Assembly: GCF_000388065.1 (NCBI RefSeq) | Contig: NW_009242979.1 | Span: 777,051 to 803,508 of the forward strand | Direction of reading: 5' to 3' | DNA: 26,458 nt | Source of the DNA: Fonticula alba | Taxonomy: Eukaryota; Opisthokonta; Rotosphaerida; Fonticulaceae | In this document: positions 11,145-19,587 of the stretch, piece by piece | How positions within the stretch are numbered: the first letter of the stretch is position 1 | How the letters are laid out: each line of letters starts with the position of its first letter | Translations under genes and position numbers: made by a program | The notes under the pieces: model-generated | The model's input: only the letters and a program-made list of their open reading frames with translations | The model's database searches: none | What the model was told of the DNA's origin: nothing

Positions 11145-11171
11145 ATGTGCCAACCCATTACATTGGCACAT
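11145..11171. repeat. Perfect inverted repeat, 9-base arms with a 9-base loop
   Basis: ATGTGCCAA at 11145-11153 is mirrored by TTGGCACAT at 11163-11171. It could be a hairpin or a dyad protein site upstream of prefoldin 1; no function is shown. Confidence 0.6.
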
Positions 11172-11561
11172 GTAATCACGCGACAAGTACGCTATTCGGC
11201 GCCAAAGACCTGCAGCAAGTTGGAGCCCTCGCTCTGTTTTTGCCGTGCGTCGCCGTGGTGGTCAGCAGCGAGAAGGCGCTTGAGCCCGGTCCCGGTCCGA
11301 ATGCCGGTCATGGAGAGTTGGAGAGAGAAAGAGGCGACCCCTCCTCCCCCCCACCTGCCGCCCTCTTTCAGCCGCCGCGGGAAGTGTCGCCTGGCCTCTG
11401 GGCGACCGCCACCAAAAGCCCGCCACACCCCCTCCGTTCCCCACCCCCCCCTGTGTCTGCTCCTTTTTTTGTACCTTTCCCATCTTCCTCCCTCCCTCCC
11501 TCGCGCCCATTCGCCTGTTTTAGTCCGCCCTCCTCCACGCCCCACGTCCCGCCGCTTCGTC

Positions 11562-11783
11562 GCTCTCTCTCTCTCTCCCTCTCTCCCTCTCTCCCTCTCT
11601 CTCTCGCTCTCCCTCTCTCCCNNNNNNNNNNNNNNNNNNNNNNNNNNNNNNNNNNNNNNNNNNNNNNNNNNNNNNNNNNNNNNNNNNNNNNNNNNNNNNN
11701 NNNNNNNNNNNNNNNNNNNNNNNNNNNNCTCTCCCTCTCTCCCTCTCTCCCTCTCTCCCTCTCTCCCTCTCTCCCTCTCTCCC
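11562..11783 (+). repeat. CTCTCCCT minisatellite interrupted by an N gap
   Basis: CT-rich units of about 8 bases (CTCTCCCT) flank Ns at 11622-11728. The flanks are the same repeat on both sides, so the true array length is unknown. Ends 50 bases before the prefoldin start codon. Confidence 0.9.
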
Positions 11784-11835
11784 CTCCCCATTAGCTCCTG
11801 ACACGCGTCCAACCGAAGCCCTCCCTTATTGCAAG

Positions 11836-12541
11836 ATGTTCCAGCTGGACTTCCCCGATGCCGAGGCTCACAATGTCCGTCCCCCAATGTTCTGTCCTGA
11901 TCTTTCGCCAACCCGGCTTGCTCTTTCACTCCTTCACCACCCTCCCCGCTCTCTTGCTCGCCTCCCATCTCACCGACTTCCTTCGCCATCTGCCATGCTA
12001 TCCCCCTCCCCCTCTCCATCCGCATGCATACAGGAGTTCCTCCAGCTCAAGGCTCAGCTCACCAATGAGCGCCGCAAGGTCCAGAGCACCATGGGCATGC
12101 TGACTTCCCTGTCCCAGTCGTCCCAGCGTGACCAGCTGACCCTGAACCACCTGAAGGCCGTTGCCGAGGCCCAGGGCTCCGACACCCGCACCTTCCGTGT
12201 TGTTGGCCGCATGTGCGTTGACATGTTTGCCCTTTCCCCCTCCCTTCCTGTCAGAACCCGGCTCGCCATACTTACCCACATTTCATCTTGCTCCTCCCCT
12301 CCCCCCCCCCCCCCCCCCCCCGACACCCATACATAGGTACATCGAGACTGACATGCCCACCATGCAGAAGAGCCTGGAGGAGGCGATCGAGAAGTCCAAG
12401 CATGAGGTTGAGCGCCTCAAGGAGACCAAGGCCTCCCAGGAGCAGAGCGCCGTCGAGCTGGAGAAGCTCCTTCACCAGGCCATCGAAAAGTACAAGGTCG
12501 ACGAGGGCGAGGACATGTCCGGAGCCACCAAGACCTTCTAA
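11836..12541 (+). CDS. PFDN1: Prefoldin subunit 1 (beta-type)
   Basis: Proposed join 11836-11874, 12034-12212, 12337-12541 (140 residues). Prefoldin is the cytosolic jellyfish-shaped hexamer that hands unfolded actin and tubulin to the CCT chaperonin; beta-type subunits have two coiled-coil arms joined by one hairpin. Here the first arm is EFLQLKAQLTNERRKVQ on, the hairpin region contains VVGRMYI (about 69-75), and the second arm runs through SLEEAIEKSKHEVERLKE to about residue 125. GVGRMF at the same place is typical of PFDN1, which is why I prefer it to subunits 2, 4 or 6. The methionine of VVGRM is split by intron 2, which contains a 21-base C run (12301-12321). Exon 1 encodes only 13 residues, with a less usual GTCCGT donor, so the start is the least certain part. 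It converges with COG6, 278 bases away. Confidence 0.85.
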
Positions 12542-12819
12542 AGCCCATCTTTCCCCCTTGCTTCGTCTCTCCCCCCCCCCCCCCTTGTGATCTCCTTCCT
12601 CTCTTTGTGGCTCCCTTCATTCATGGGAGCTTCCCACTCGCCACACACGTACATGCCCACGCCTGTACATGCCGACAAACCACGACACCAAGAAATACAC
12701 TGCCATATTTGGAAGATAGACACCCACACCCACGCCCACACCCACGCAGGCTGATGTCCACACACGTATGTATTTGCGAATGAGCCCTGTTTGCCGGCCA
12801 GCCGGCGCGCGCCAGAATC

Positions 12820-15800
12820 TCACACTAGCCGCAGCGCCTCCGGAGCCGGGGCCGATGCTCGAATGATCCCCGCGTATGGGACCCCCGGCTGGTCGAGGAG
12901 GTCTCGGAACCGCCGGTACAAGGTGTCGAGCACATGTCGGCCACGGGAGCTTAGGCTGGCCAGCGTGGCATCGGTCAGCAAATCCGGCAACTCTGCCAGG
13001 CCGGCCGACAGGGCGCTCGTGTCCACAGCACTCAGGTGCCGGATGGGGGACTGCCGTCGGAGAGCCAGACGCCCCAAGCCCAGGAGGAGTGGCGAGAAAG
13101 GAGCGGGGGGGGGGGGGGGGGGAAAGGTGGATGGCGGTTAGTTTGGGCTACGGGGCGCCAAGTGGCCCTGAGGGGAGCAAAAGAAAGAAGGAAGGAAAAG
13201 CGGGCCCATACCAGCTCCAGGCAACAGGAGAGCGCTTGGAAGACGGCTGGCCGAGCGCCAATCGACTGGAGGAATTGCCCAACATGGGCCAGGCCCTCAA
13301 CGGCTTCCAGGCGCGGCCCGGCCAGGGCCCCGAGCAATAGCAGCAGGCATCGATCGAGGGGGCCAGTGCCGTCGGCCAGGCCGTCGACCGGGGCGCGATC
13401 CACCCCGGCAGCCAGCAGAGCCTGCTGGAGTTGCCCAGCCACCTCGGCAAGCAGGCGCTCCAGGGCCAGAGGACCGGGCTTGTGCTTGAGGGAGCCCAAG
13501 GCATGCCGGGCCCCGGTGGCCGGGGAGGCATCTGCACCCGGTGTAGTCAGCGACCCGTTGAGGACCAGGTCCAGGGCCTGCTGGCCGGGGTCGCCGTCGG
13601 GCGATGTGTCCACCTCGGCGGTCGATGCCGCCGCCGGCGCCAGCAGCAGAAGCAGCAGACGTGCGAGGAGCGACGTGTCCACAAGCGCCAGGCCGGTGCC
13701 TCGGTCGACCGGGGCCGGGCCAAGCAGAGCGTCCAGGCGCCCGGCCAGCGCGCGGGACTGCCCGGTTGGCGGATGATCCAGCCCCACATACCGGGCGAAG
13801 GGGCTGATCAGGTGCAGCACAAGGGCCAGGCGCAGGCGCGCCGGACCGAGGTCAGTGGCCCCGAGAGCCGGCCGGCCCAGCTGCAATGCCTCGGCCGTCG
13901 GGGCTAGGAAGCCCCGCGGCGCGAAGAGAGCTCGACTCAAAAGCGAGGCCAAGTCGGCCCGGGCCAATGATGCCTCGGCCCGAGGATCGGCCAGCCCCAG
14001 GCCCGAGGCCACCTCCAGGAAGGTGCTCAGACGCCGACGGAGGTCCTCGCCGGGGGGGGCCACCGCGCCGGCTTGGGTCAGCGTCCCGGGCCCGGGATCC
14101 AGGGCCATGGTCCGTAGGTCCACCGCCAGGAGGGCGGTTTCCCGTGCCACCAGCATCAGCAGCAGGTCGGCCACATCTCGCAGGCAGGGCGCCAGTCCGG
14201 CCGATAGGCTCTCCCCGGCCAGGGCGTCCGGGTCGGGGATTTCCGGATCCAACAGACGCAGGGCCGCCAGGAGGCCGTCCGTCAGGGGCCCTTGGGAGAA
14301 GGGGCCCGGCGGGCTGGAGCCTGGGACATCTTGCCCGGGCACCGGGGCCTCGACCTCCGGCGAGGCGCCCTCCAGGATGGCCGACACGCGCCAGGCCGCG
14401 TGCAGCGATCCAAAGGCCCGGGCGCAACTTTGGAACAGAACGCCCCGGGCGGCTGGCAGGTCGGCGTATGGCCGGGGCCCGGTGATCAAAGTCGACTCGG
14501 CATCCAGCCACAGGAGTCGGGCAGCGTGTTGCAATGTCTCGGACAGGGCTTGCACGCGGCGAGTGACCAGGCGTCGCAGACCGCGCGACGCGCCGCTCAC
14601 CAGGGCCATGACCGCCACCGGGCCCGGGCCGAGCGTGGCCTCGCCGCCGGGGAGCAGGTCGCGCGAAATGGGGGCCAGCAGGCGCTCGGCCAGGGCCCGC
14701 TCGGCACGAAGGACCGACAAACTGACGGACAGGGTCTCGGCCAGACGCGAGGCCACGGCCATGATGCTGACCGGCAGGGCGGCCAACTTGGCCGGAGCAT
14801 TGACGCTGGCCGCGGTCAGGCTTGCGATCAGATCGGTGGCAGCACCGCCGCGCGAGTCGCCCGGGGCCACATTGGCCAGGTAGCTGCGCGCGGCTGCCGC
14901 CCGCCGGGAGTGGCTAAGCTCCCGGATGGCCGAGCTGGAGAGCAACCGCCCAGCAAGGGGGAAAGGGCGAGGGAGAGAGAGAGAGAGAGAGAGTCAGTAT
15001 CCGGCTTTCGGAGAGGGAGGAGGGCGAGGACGAGGGCCGGCAAGGTGTTGGACGGTCTACCTGAACAAGTCGCGCTTGTCGGCCATCTGGAGCAGAGCAC
15101 GCGAGCAAATGGCCTCGAGCTCCTCGGCGTCGCCGGTTGGGGCCCAGAAGGGGGCATTCGAGGGGCCGAGCACCCGTCGTGAATAGCTCCGGACCCAGGA
15201 CGACGCCGAGGCATTGGCGAGGTCGCACAGCTGAGCGGCCACCGTGACACCCTCGAGACTGTGCTCGCAGGGGCGGCGGGGCGCGACGGGGGGGGGGGGG
15301 GGGGTTAGTTGCATGGGGGGGGGGGGGGGGGAACCGGGAAGAAGCCATCGGGGCGCACCCAAGGCGCTGGAACTCCGAGAAGAGCAGTGCACGTGAGACT
15401 TGGCGGAGTTTTTGGGCTCGAAGAAAGGCCCGGAAGAAGTCCCCCGAGAGGCTGGATTTCAGGGTGGCCACCGTGCTGGGAGGGATGGAGCTGTCGAGCC
15501 CGGGCGAGCTGGTGGCCAGGCTCTCCAGTTGCAAGTAGGCGCCATTGAGGATGGCAGCCTGCGGAAGGTGGGGGTCAGTGGGGCAGGGGGCGAGCAAAAG
15601 CTGAAAGCGTGTGTGTGTGTGTGTGTGTGCGTCGGCGGGATCCTCATAATCCGTGTGTTGGGGCGATCGCCCATGGAACAGAGGCAGGACCGAGAACACA
15701 CCTCACGGCTCAGATCTAGCTCCTGGTGAAGGGACTGGGCCAGCTGTGCCTTGCGCTTGAGGTCGGTCACCTCGCGGGCCAGTGCCACGAAGGACGAAGC

Positions 15801-16404
15801 CGAGTGCGGCTCGTTGATGCTCGGCGATCCGGGCTGCGGGGTGTCGGCCGCGACGCCGGCCAGCTCGGCCGCCTGGTCGACCGCGCGGGCCAACTTGCCA
15901 GCCGCATGCTGGGCCTTGACAAACACCAGGCAGGGGCAGCGGTCGCGCGCGCGTGCGCCCTCCGGCAGCGGGCCCCCGGGTCCCGGGGCGCCACAGGCAC
16001 CGCAGCGAGACCCGGGCCCGGGAGAGTCCGTGGGGGAATCCGACACCGATGGCGGTCCAAGGAACAGGTGCAGGCCTCCGAGAGCGTCTTGTACCCGGTC
16101 AGCATGTGCCTGCATGCTAGCAGCCATCTGAACAAAGGGGTGTGTGGCTGCGTCCCCGGGCCCGGGAGCCGGTACGTCGGCCAGCTGCGGTAGGAGCAAG
16201 GCCAGTGGCCGACCGATCGGGAGCGAGAGGGGAGGGGGGGGGGGGGGGGGGGGCATAAGGAGAGAGCGGAAGAAGGGGCGCGAGAAGGGGGAGCCGGAAA
16301 CAGAGAGCCGAACGGCCAATGAGACGCACCGCCTCGGTCATGGAGAGCGCTGCCGAGGAGACGTCGTGCGTCCTCTGTGGGACGCTGAGCCCAAAACGCG
16401 ACAT
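12820..16404 (-). CDS. COG6: Conserved oligomeric Golgi complex subunit 6
   Basis: Proposed join on the minus strand: 16404-16330, 16184-15702, 15558-15359, 15258-15061, 14934-13212, 13050-12820 (969 residues). All joins are in phase. COG is the eight-subunit tether for retrograde vesicles at the Golgi, and COG6 is in lobe B. Matches to the family in order: a coiled-coil stretch DLKRKAQLAQSLHQELDL at the end of exon 2; SGDFFRAFLRAQKLRQVSRAL (about 224-244, counterpart of EDFFKALGRV); GLEGVTVAAQLCDLANASASS then WVRSYSRR (about 253-281); DKRDLFSSAIRELSHSRRAA (about 313-332, counterpart of LYKYTLDEFGTARRSA); and a C-terminus LYRRFRDLLDQP. COG6 is usually 650-850 residues; the excess is Ala/Gly/Pro-rich linkers plus a Cys-rich insert in exon 2 (CGACG, then CPC). 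Introns carry C runs on the coding strand, seen as G runs 13105-13122, 15288-15304, 15315-15331 and 16234-16253. Confidence 0.87.
15607..15630 (+). repeat. GT microsatellite in COG6 intron 2
   Basis: A GT run lies in the intron between COG6 exons 2 and 3 (15559-15701). A second short repeat, a GA run at about 14973-14992, lies in intron 4. Confidence 0.8.
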
Positions 16405-16973
16405 GGCGAGACAGGTATGTGTATGTGTGGGGCAGGGAAATGGGGCGGGGGAAGGCGGGAGGGGGAAACAGAAAGCCGCTGTGTGGGTTTCGGGGTGGCC
16501 GGATCGAGAGGGGGCGCAACAAAAAGCTTAACAATAAAGGGGGCGGGCACAGGCGCAAGGGCAGGGGGGGGGGGGGGATGATCGGATCACTGGGTGCGAC
16601 ACGGGCGGCGGGCGGGGGCTCCTGATCGCTCTCCGGCGGGCGGACTGCCCGATGGGGAGGGGGAGCATATGTTTCGCGGGGGCGCGGGCGTGACGCCGCC
16701 GGGCCGGGCTCCGGCCCGGTCGCCGCCGGGTGGCGTTTGACACCTGGAAGTGGTCGCCGCGGCCCGGCATGCGCCCGCGAACGATTGTGGAGGAAAGGGC
16801 GGCCACCTGCCGACGCATCGGTCCGTAACGACCTGTTGGCCCTGTTTTTGAATTAGCGCACCCGGAGGTGGCGGTGCCCGGGGAGGAAGCAAGCAATCTA
16901 GCCTCTCAGCCCCTTTCCCGAAATCCGCACCTACCGCCTTTCCCGTGGCCACTATTCTCTGCCCTGGAGCGCG
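16405..16973. other. Divergent promoter region between COG6 and the KICS2-like gene
   Basis: The two start codons face away from each other across 569 bases. The region has a G run (about 16566-16577), which on the minus strand would be a C run in the COG6 leader, and a strongly self-complementary GC block near 16695-16735. No open frame here shows a recognisable product. A shared bidirectional promoter is inferred from geometry only. Confidence 0.5.
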
Positions 16974-18962
16974 ATGACTGCCCCCCGGCCTCAGACGCCC
17001 GGGGCACTGACCATCGACCACAGCGTACGAACTGCCCCCAGTGCTCTCTCTCTCTCTGTCTCTTGCCCCCCGTGTGCGTCCCGGTTCTGACGCCTGCCGT
17101 ACGTGCCGCCGGCACCTTGGGTAGCATGCTGGGCTGTCGATCACCCTGCAGCCGCGCGCGGTGTATGCCCTGCGCGAATGTCTCCTGATCCTAAGGCGCC
17201 TGGTTCGAGCGGCGGCAGCCTCGAGTGGCGAACCCGCTCGACGGGGCGATTCGAGTGCCCTGAGTGCTGCGTGTCTTGGCATCATCACCTCCATGACGCT
17301 CCTCGGGCGGATGCTGCCAACCGGGTGCGTGTGTGCGTGTGTGTGTGTGTGTATCTGTGTGTATCTGTGTACATCTGTGTATATCTGTGTGTGTCTGTGC
17401 GTGTCTGTGTGTGTCTGTGCGTGTCTGTGTGTGTCTGTGTGTGTCTGTGAAACAATTGTTCGAGGCTCCGCCCGAGCTTCGAGCCTCCGGGCTGTCTTCT
17501 TCTGTTCCTTCTTCCTTTCGCTGGATGGCTCGACTCATTCTTCTTTCACCACCCAGCCACATTGTTGTGGAGCACTTTGACTTTCGTGATGAGACGGCGG
17601 CCCCGGACACCCGCTGCTCAATGGGCTCCAGGCCAGCCAGCGATCCTCCCTGCGGTGGGGCGGACGTGTCGTTCCCCGTATTCCCGCTGGAGTTTGCCGC
17701 CCTGCTCGAGGCCGGAGGCGGCTTGGCTCGATATGTTGGCCAGACGCCGGTCGGCGCTGCGGCCGCTGCGGGTCCTCGCCCGCGCACTTCCTTCCCCCAG
17801 TCTCCGCTGCTGAGTGACTTCCCCTTGGCCTCACCGCCAAAGCCCGACCCCCGGCTGGACCCGCTGTCGCGCGCGGCACACACGGTGCAACATGCCCTGA
17901 CCGAGCGCTGTCGCGAGCTCTTTCACAAGTACTATGCCTCGGGGCAGGCACTCGCACACGCATGCCACCTCGGGCCCAGCCATGAGGGATGTCCCCCCGG
18001 CGGAGGTGGCCCGCCGGTGGTCTTCTCCTGCTGGCTGAACACCCTCGGCGAGCTGGCCATTTGGTGTACGTCATGCCTGCTGTGCCGAACCCCTACATCG
18101 ATGGCCATTAACATGTGCACTGTTCGCGCGTGCGCGCGCGCGCGCGCGCATCATCCAGGCGGATCGTTTGGCATCGGAGCTGATGTGCACTTGCAGAGCC
18201 TACATCGGCCCCCTGCACAGGTGCTTCATCGGCTGGATGTCAGCTGCTCGCGTGGGGCGCGCAGTCACATCGCGGCGGCCCTCAAACCCGGGCCCGCGGC
18301 TTTCGGCCTGCTTGTGGCACGTCCGCCGGGGAAAGTCCACCTGCCCCTGCTCCTGTGCCAGGCGTCCGACCTGCCTCTCCTGCGGGCGTCTGGGCACACC
18401 TTTTTCGTGATTGGCTGGTGTGTTTGCTGATACTGGCGCATACGCACACGCATGGGCATCTGCTCGCGCACATGCCCTTGCATACACAAATGCCCCCTCC
18501 CCTCGCCCCCTCCCTGGCGTGCCCCTACCCGGGCCATTCCCTAACCCCTCGCATCATACCTGCCGACTCAGCTGGATTACGTGGACGGTGAATGCCCCCG
18601 ACGCGCATCCTCGCCGGGTTTTGTTGGCTGCTGCCCATCTGCTGGCCCAGCATGCCGTTGTCCCGCTCGACGAGAAGGGACACCCGGTAGCCGTGGTCGG
18701 CAGCCTCGCGCGCCCGACCGAGTCGCCCCTGTTCATGGACCAGGCAGCTAGTCGGCTGGCCACCCGGCGCTTTGTGCTGGCCGAGGTTTTGCCCCCGGGT
18801 ATGAACACCGGTGGGGCCTTTCACATTCCACTTGAAGCCGGGTCCGGGGCCGCGGCAATCCGCCTCTGGAGGGCCGCCACCACGGCGGTGCGTGTGGGCA
18901 CCTTTTTAATTTGTCACCCTTTTTCCCCCGCAGCACCTACCACCATCGCTGGGAGTGCCTAA
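16974..18962 (+). CDS. Probable KICSTOR subunit, KICS2 (C12orf66)-like
   Basis: Proposed join 16974-17024, 17152-17324, 17557-18065, 18159-18417, 18572-18962 (460 residues; human KICS2 is about 445). All joins keep phase. KICS2 is part of KICSTOR, which anchors GATOR1 at lysosomes to restrain mTORC1. The N-terminal half is helical (VYALRECLLILRRLVR; RCRELFHKYYASGQALA). The case for KICS2 is an ordered set of weak matches: PPVVFSCWLNTL (to PPHLFLWLMKL), SHIAAALKPGPAAFGLLVA (to GKISSFIRKYDAANVSLIF), SDLPLLRASGHTFFVI (to SDRPVMHWPNVIMIM), and HPVAVVGSLARPTES (to HFTIVIIFESKKSER). The gap between the last two is almost the same in both. Identity is low, so another helical-plus-roadblock protein is possible. 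The last 25 codons may be an intron (donor GTGCGT at 18888, acceptor CAG at 18931-18933), which would change the C-terminus. Confidence 0.42.
17331..17450 (+). repeat. GT/CTGT minisatellite in KICS2-like intron 2
   Basis: TGTGTGTCTG-type units of about 10-12 bases repeat through the first half of the intron 17325-17556, starting directly at the donor. The repeat begins within the splice-site region, so donor choice may depend on it. Confidence 0.85.
18125..18150 (+). repeat. Alternating CG tract in KICS2-like intron 3
   Basis: A run of alternating C and G with one T lies in the 93-base intron 18066-18158, just before its CATCCAG acceptor. Such alternation can adopt Z-DNA; that is a property of the sequence class, not something shown here. 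Confidence 0.8.
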
Positions 18963-19587
18963 CCTCAGCCTCGTTGCCCTTCCTCTCCCTCTCTCGGCCC
19001 TTGCCTCACTTTTTGACCCGCGCCGGATATGTCCCACGTCTCGCGGTGTCTCACGGCCTGCGGGCCTCCCGCCGGCCGTCGCACCCGATCGCCGGGGGGA
19101 AAAAAAACGCAACGCAGGCCGGGTCGCCTCTGCCGAGCGAAGGGGGCCCAGATCCCAACGCATGTGTCGCTTACCCCCTCCCTCTGGTGAACACCAGCTC
19201 CTCGGTTCGCAGCCGGGCTGGGCGCTGAGTGGCGATCGTGGGCGCGGGGCGCCGGGCGCGCGATGCGGAGGGACTCTGGGGGGGGGGGGGGGGGGGCAAC
19301 GGAGTCCGAGATTGACCCGTTTCCGGCGTGAGGCGGGACCTGCTTCCACGTCCCCCCTGCGAGGCACACCCGCGCGGAACCGGGTGACAAGGGGGGTGGC
19401 TACCGTTCATGTTGGACCGGGGCCCACTTGCCCGAGCATCGGGCAGATCCGCATCCTCACCTCTCGCAAGGTCCTCTTCCGTCCCTGCTTTCCCTCCCTC
19501 CTCCGCCCCCCCCCCTCCCTCCCCCTGCCCTCTCTCCTCAGCCCCACGCTCGTGTCCGCGGCACACCTCGGTGCCGGCTCCGACAGG
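18963..19587. other. Spacer between the KICS2-like gene and the HTH-repeat gene
   Basis: One plus-strand frame is open from 18955 straight through into the HTH-repeat gene, but its translation before 19588 is arginine/proline/glycine-rich and looks non-coding. A 19-base G run (19278-19296) lies here. A pyrimidine-rich stretch ending in CTCCTCAG at 19545-19552 looks like a 5'-UTR intron acceptor 35 bases before the start codon. Confidence 0.5.

Larger units (their letters stand above)
10818..11835. other. Spacer between Sel1 gene and prefoldin gene, with repeats and an assembly gap
   Basis: This contains a GT run (about 10889-10914), a CT run (about 10999-11027), a 9-base perfect inverted repeat (11145-11171), and a CTCTCCCT minisatellite with an N gap. 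No frame gives a recognisable product. It should hold the 3' end of the Sel1 transcript and the prefoldin promoter. Confidence 0.5.

Noticed and set aside
13855-14883. Plus-strand open frame of 342 codons opposite COG6 exon 5
   Set aside because: Arg/Ala/Ser-rich shadow of the COG6 coding strand; no recognisable motif and no C-run introns in that direction.
17331-17450. Direct repeats suggesting a CRISPR array
   Set aside because: Units are 10-12 base GT-rich tandem repeats without spacers, in an intron of a eukaryotic gene.
18955-19587. N-terminal extension of the HTH-repeat protein by 211 residues
   Set aside because: The translation includes G-run glycine, Leu-Pro tracts and no conserved feature; the ATG at 19588 follows an acceptor-like site and begins a plausible presequence.
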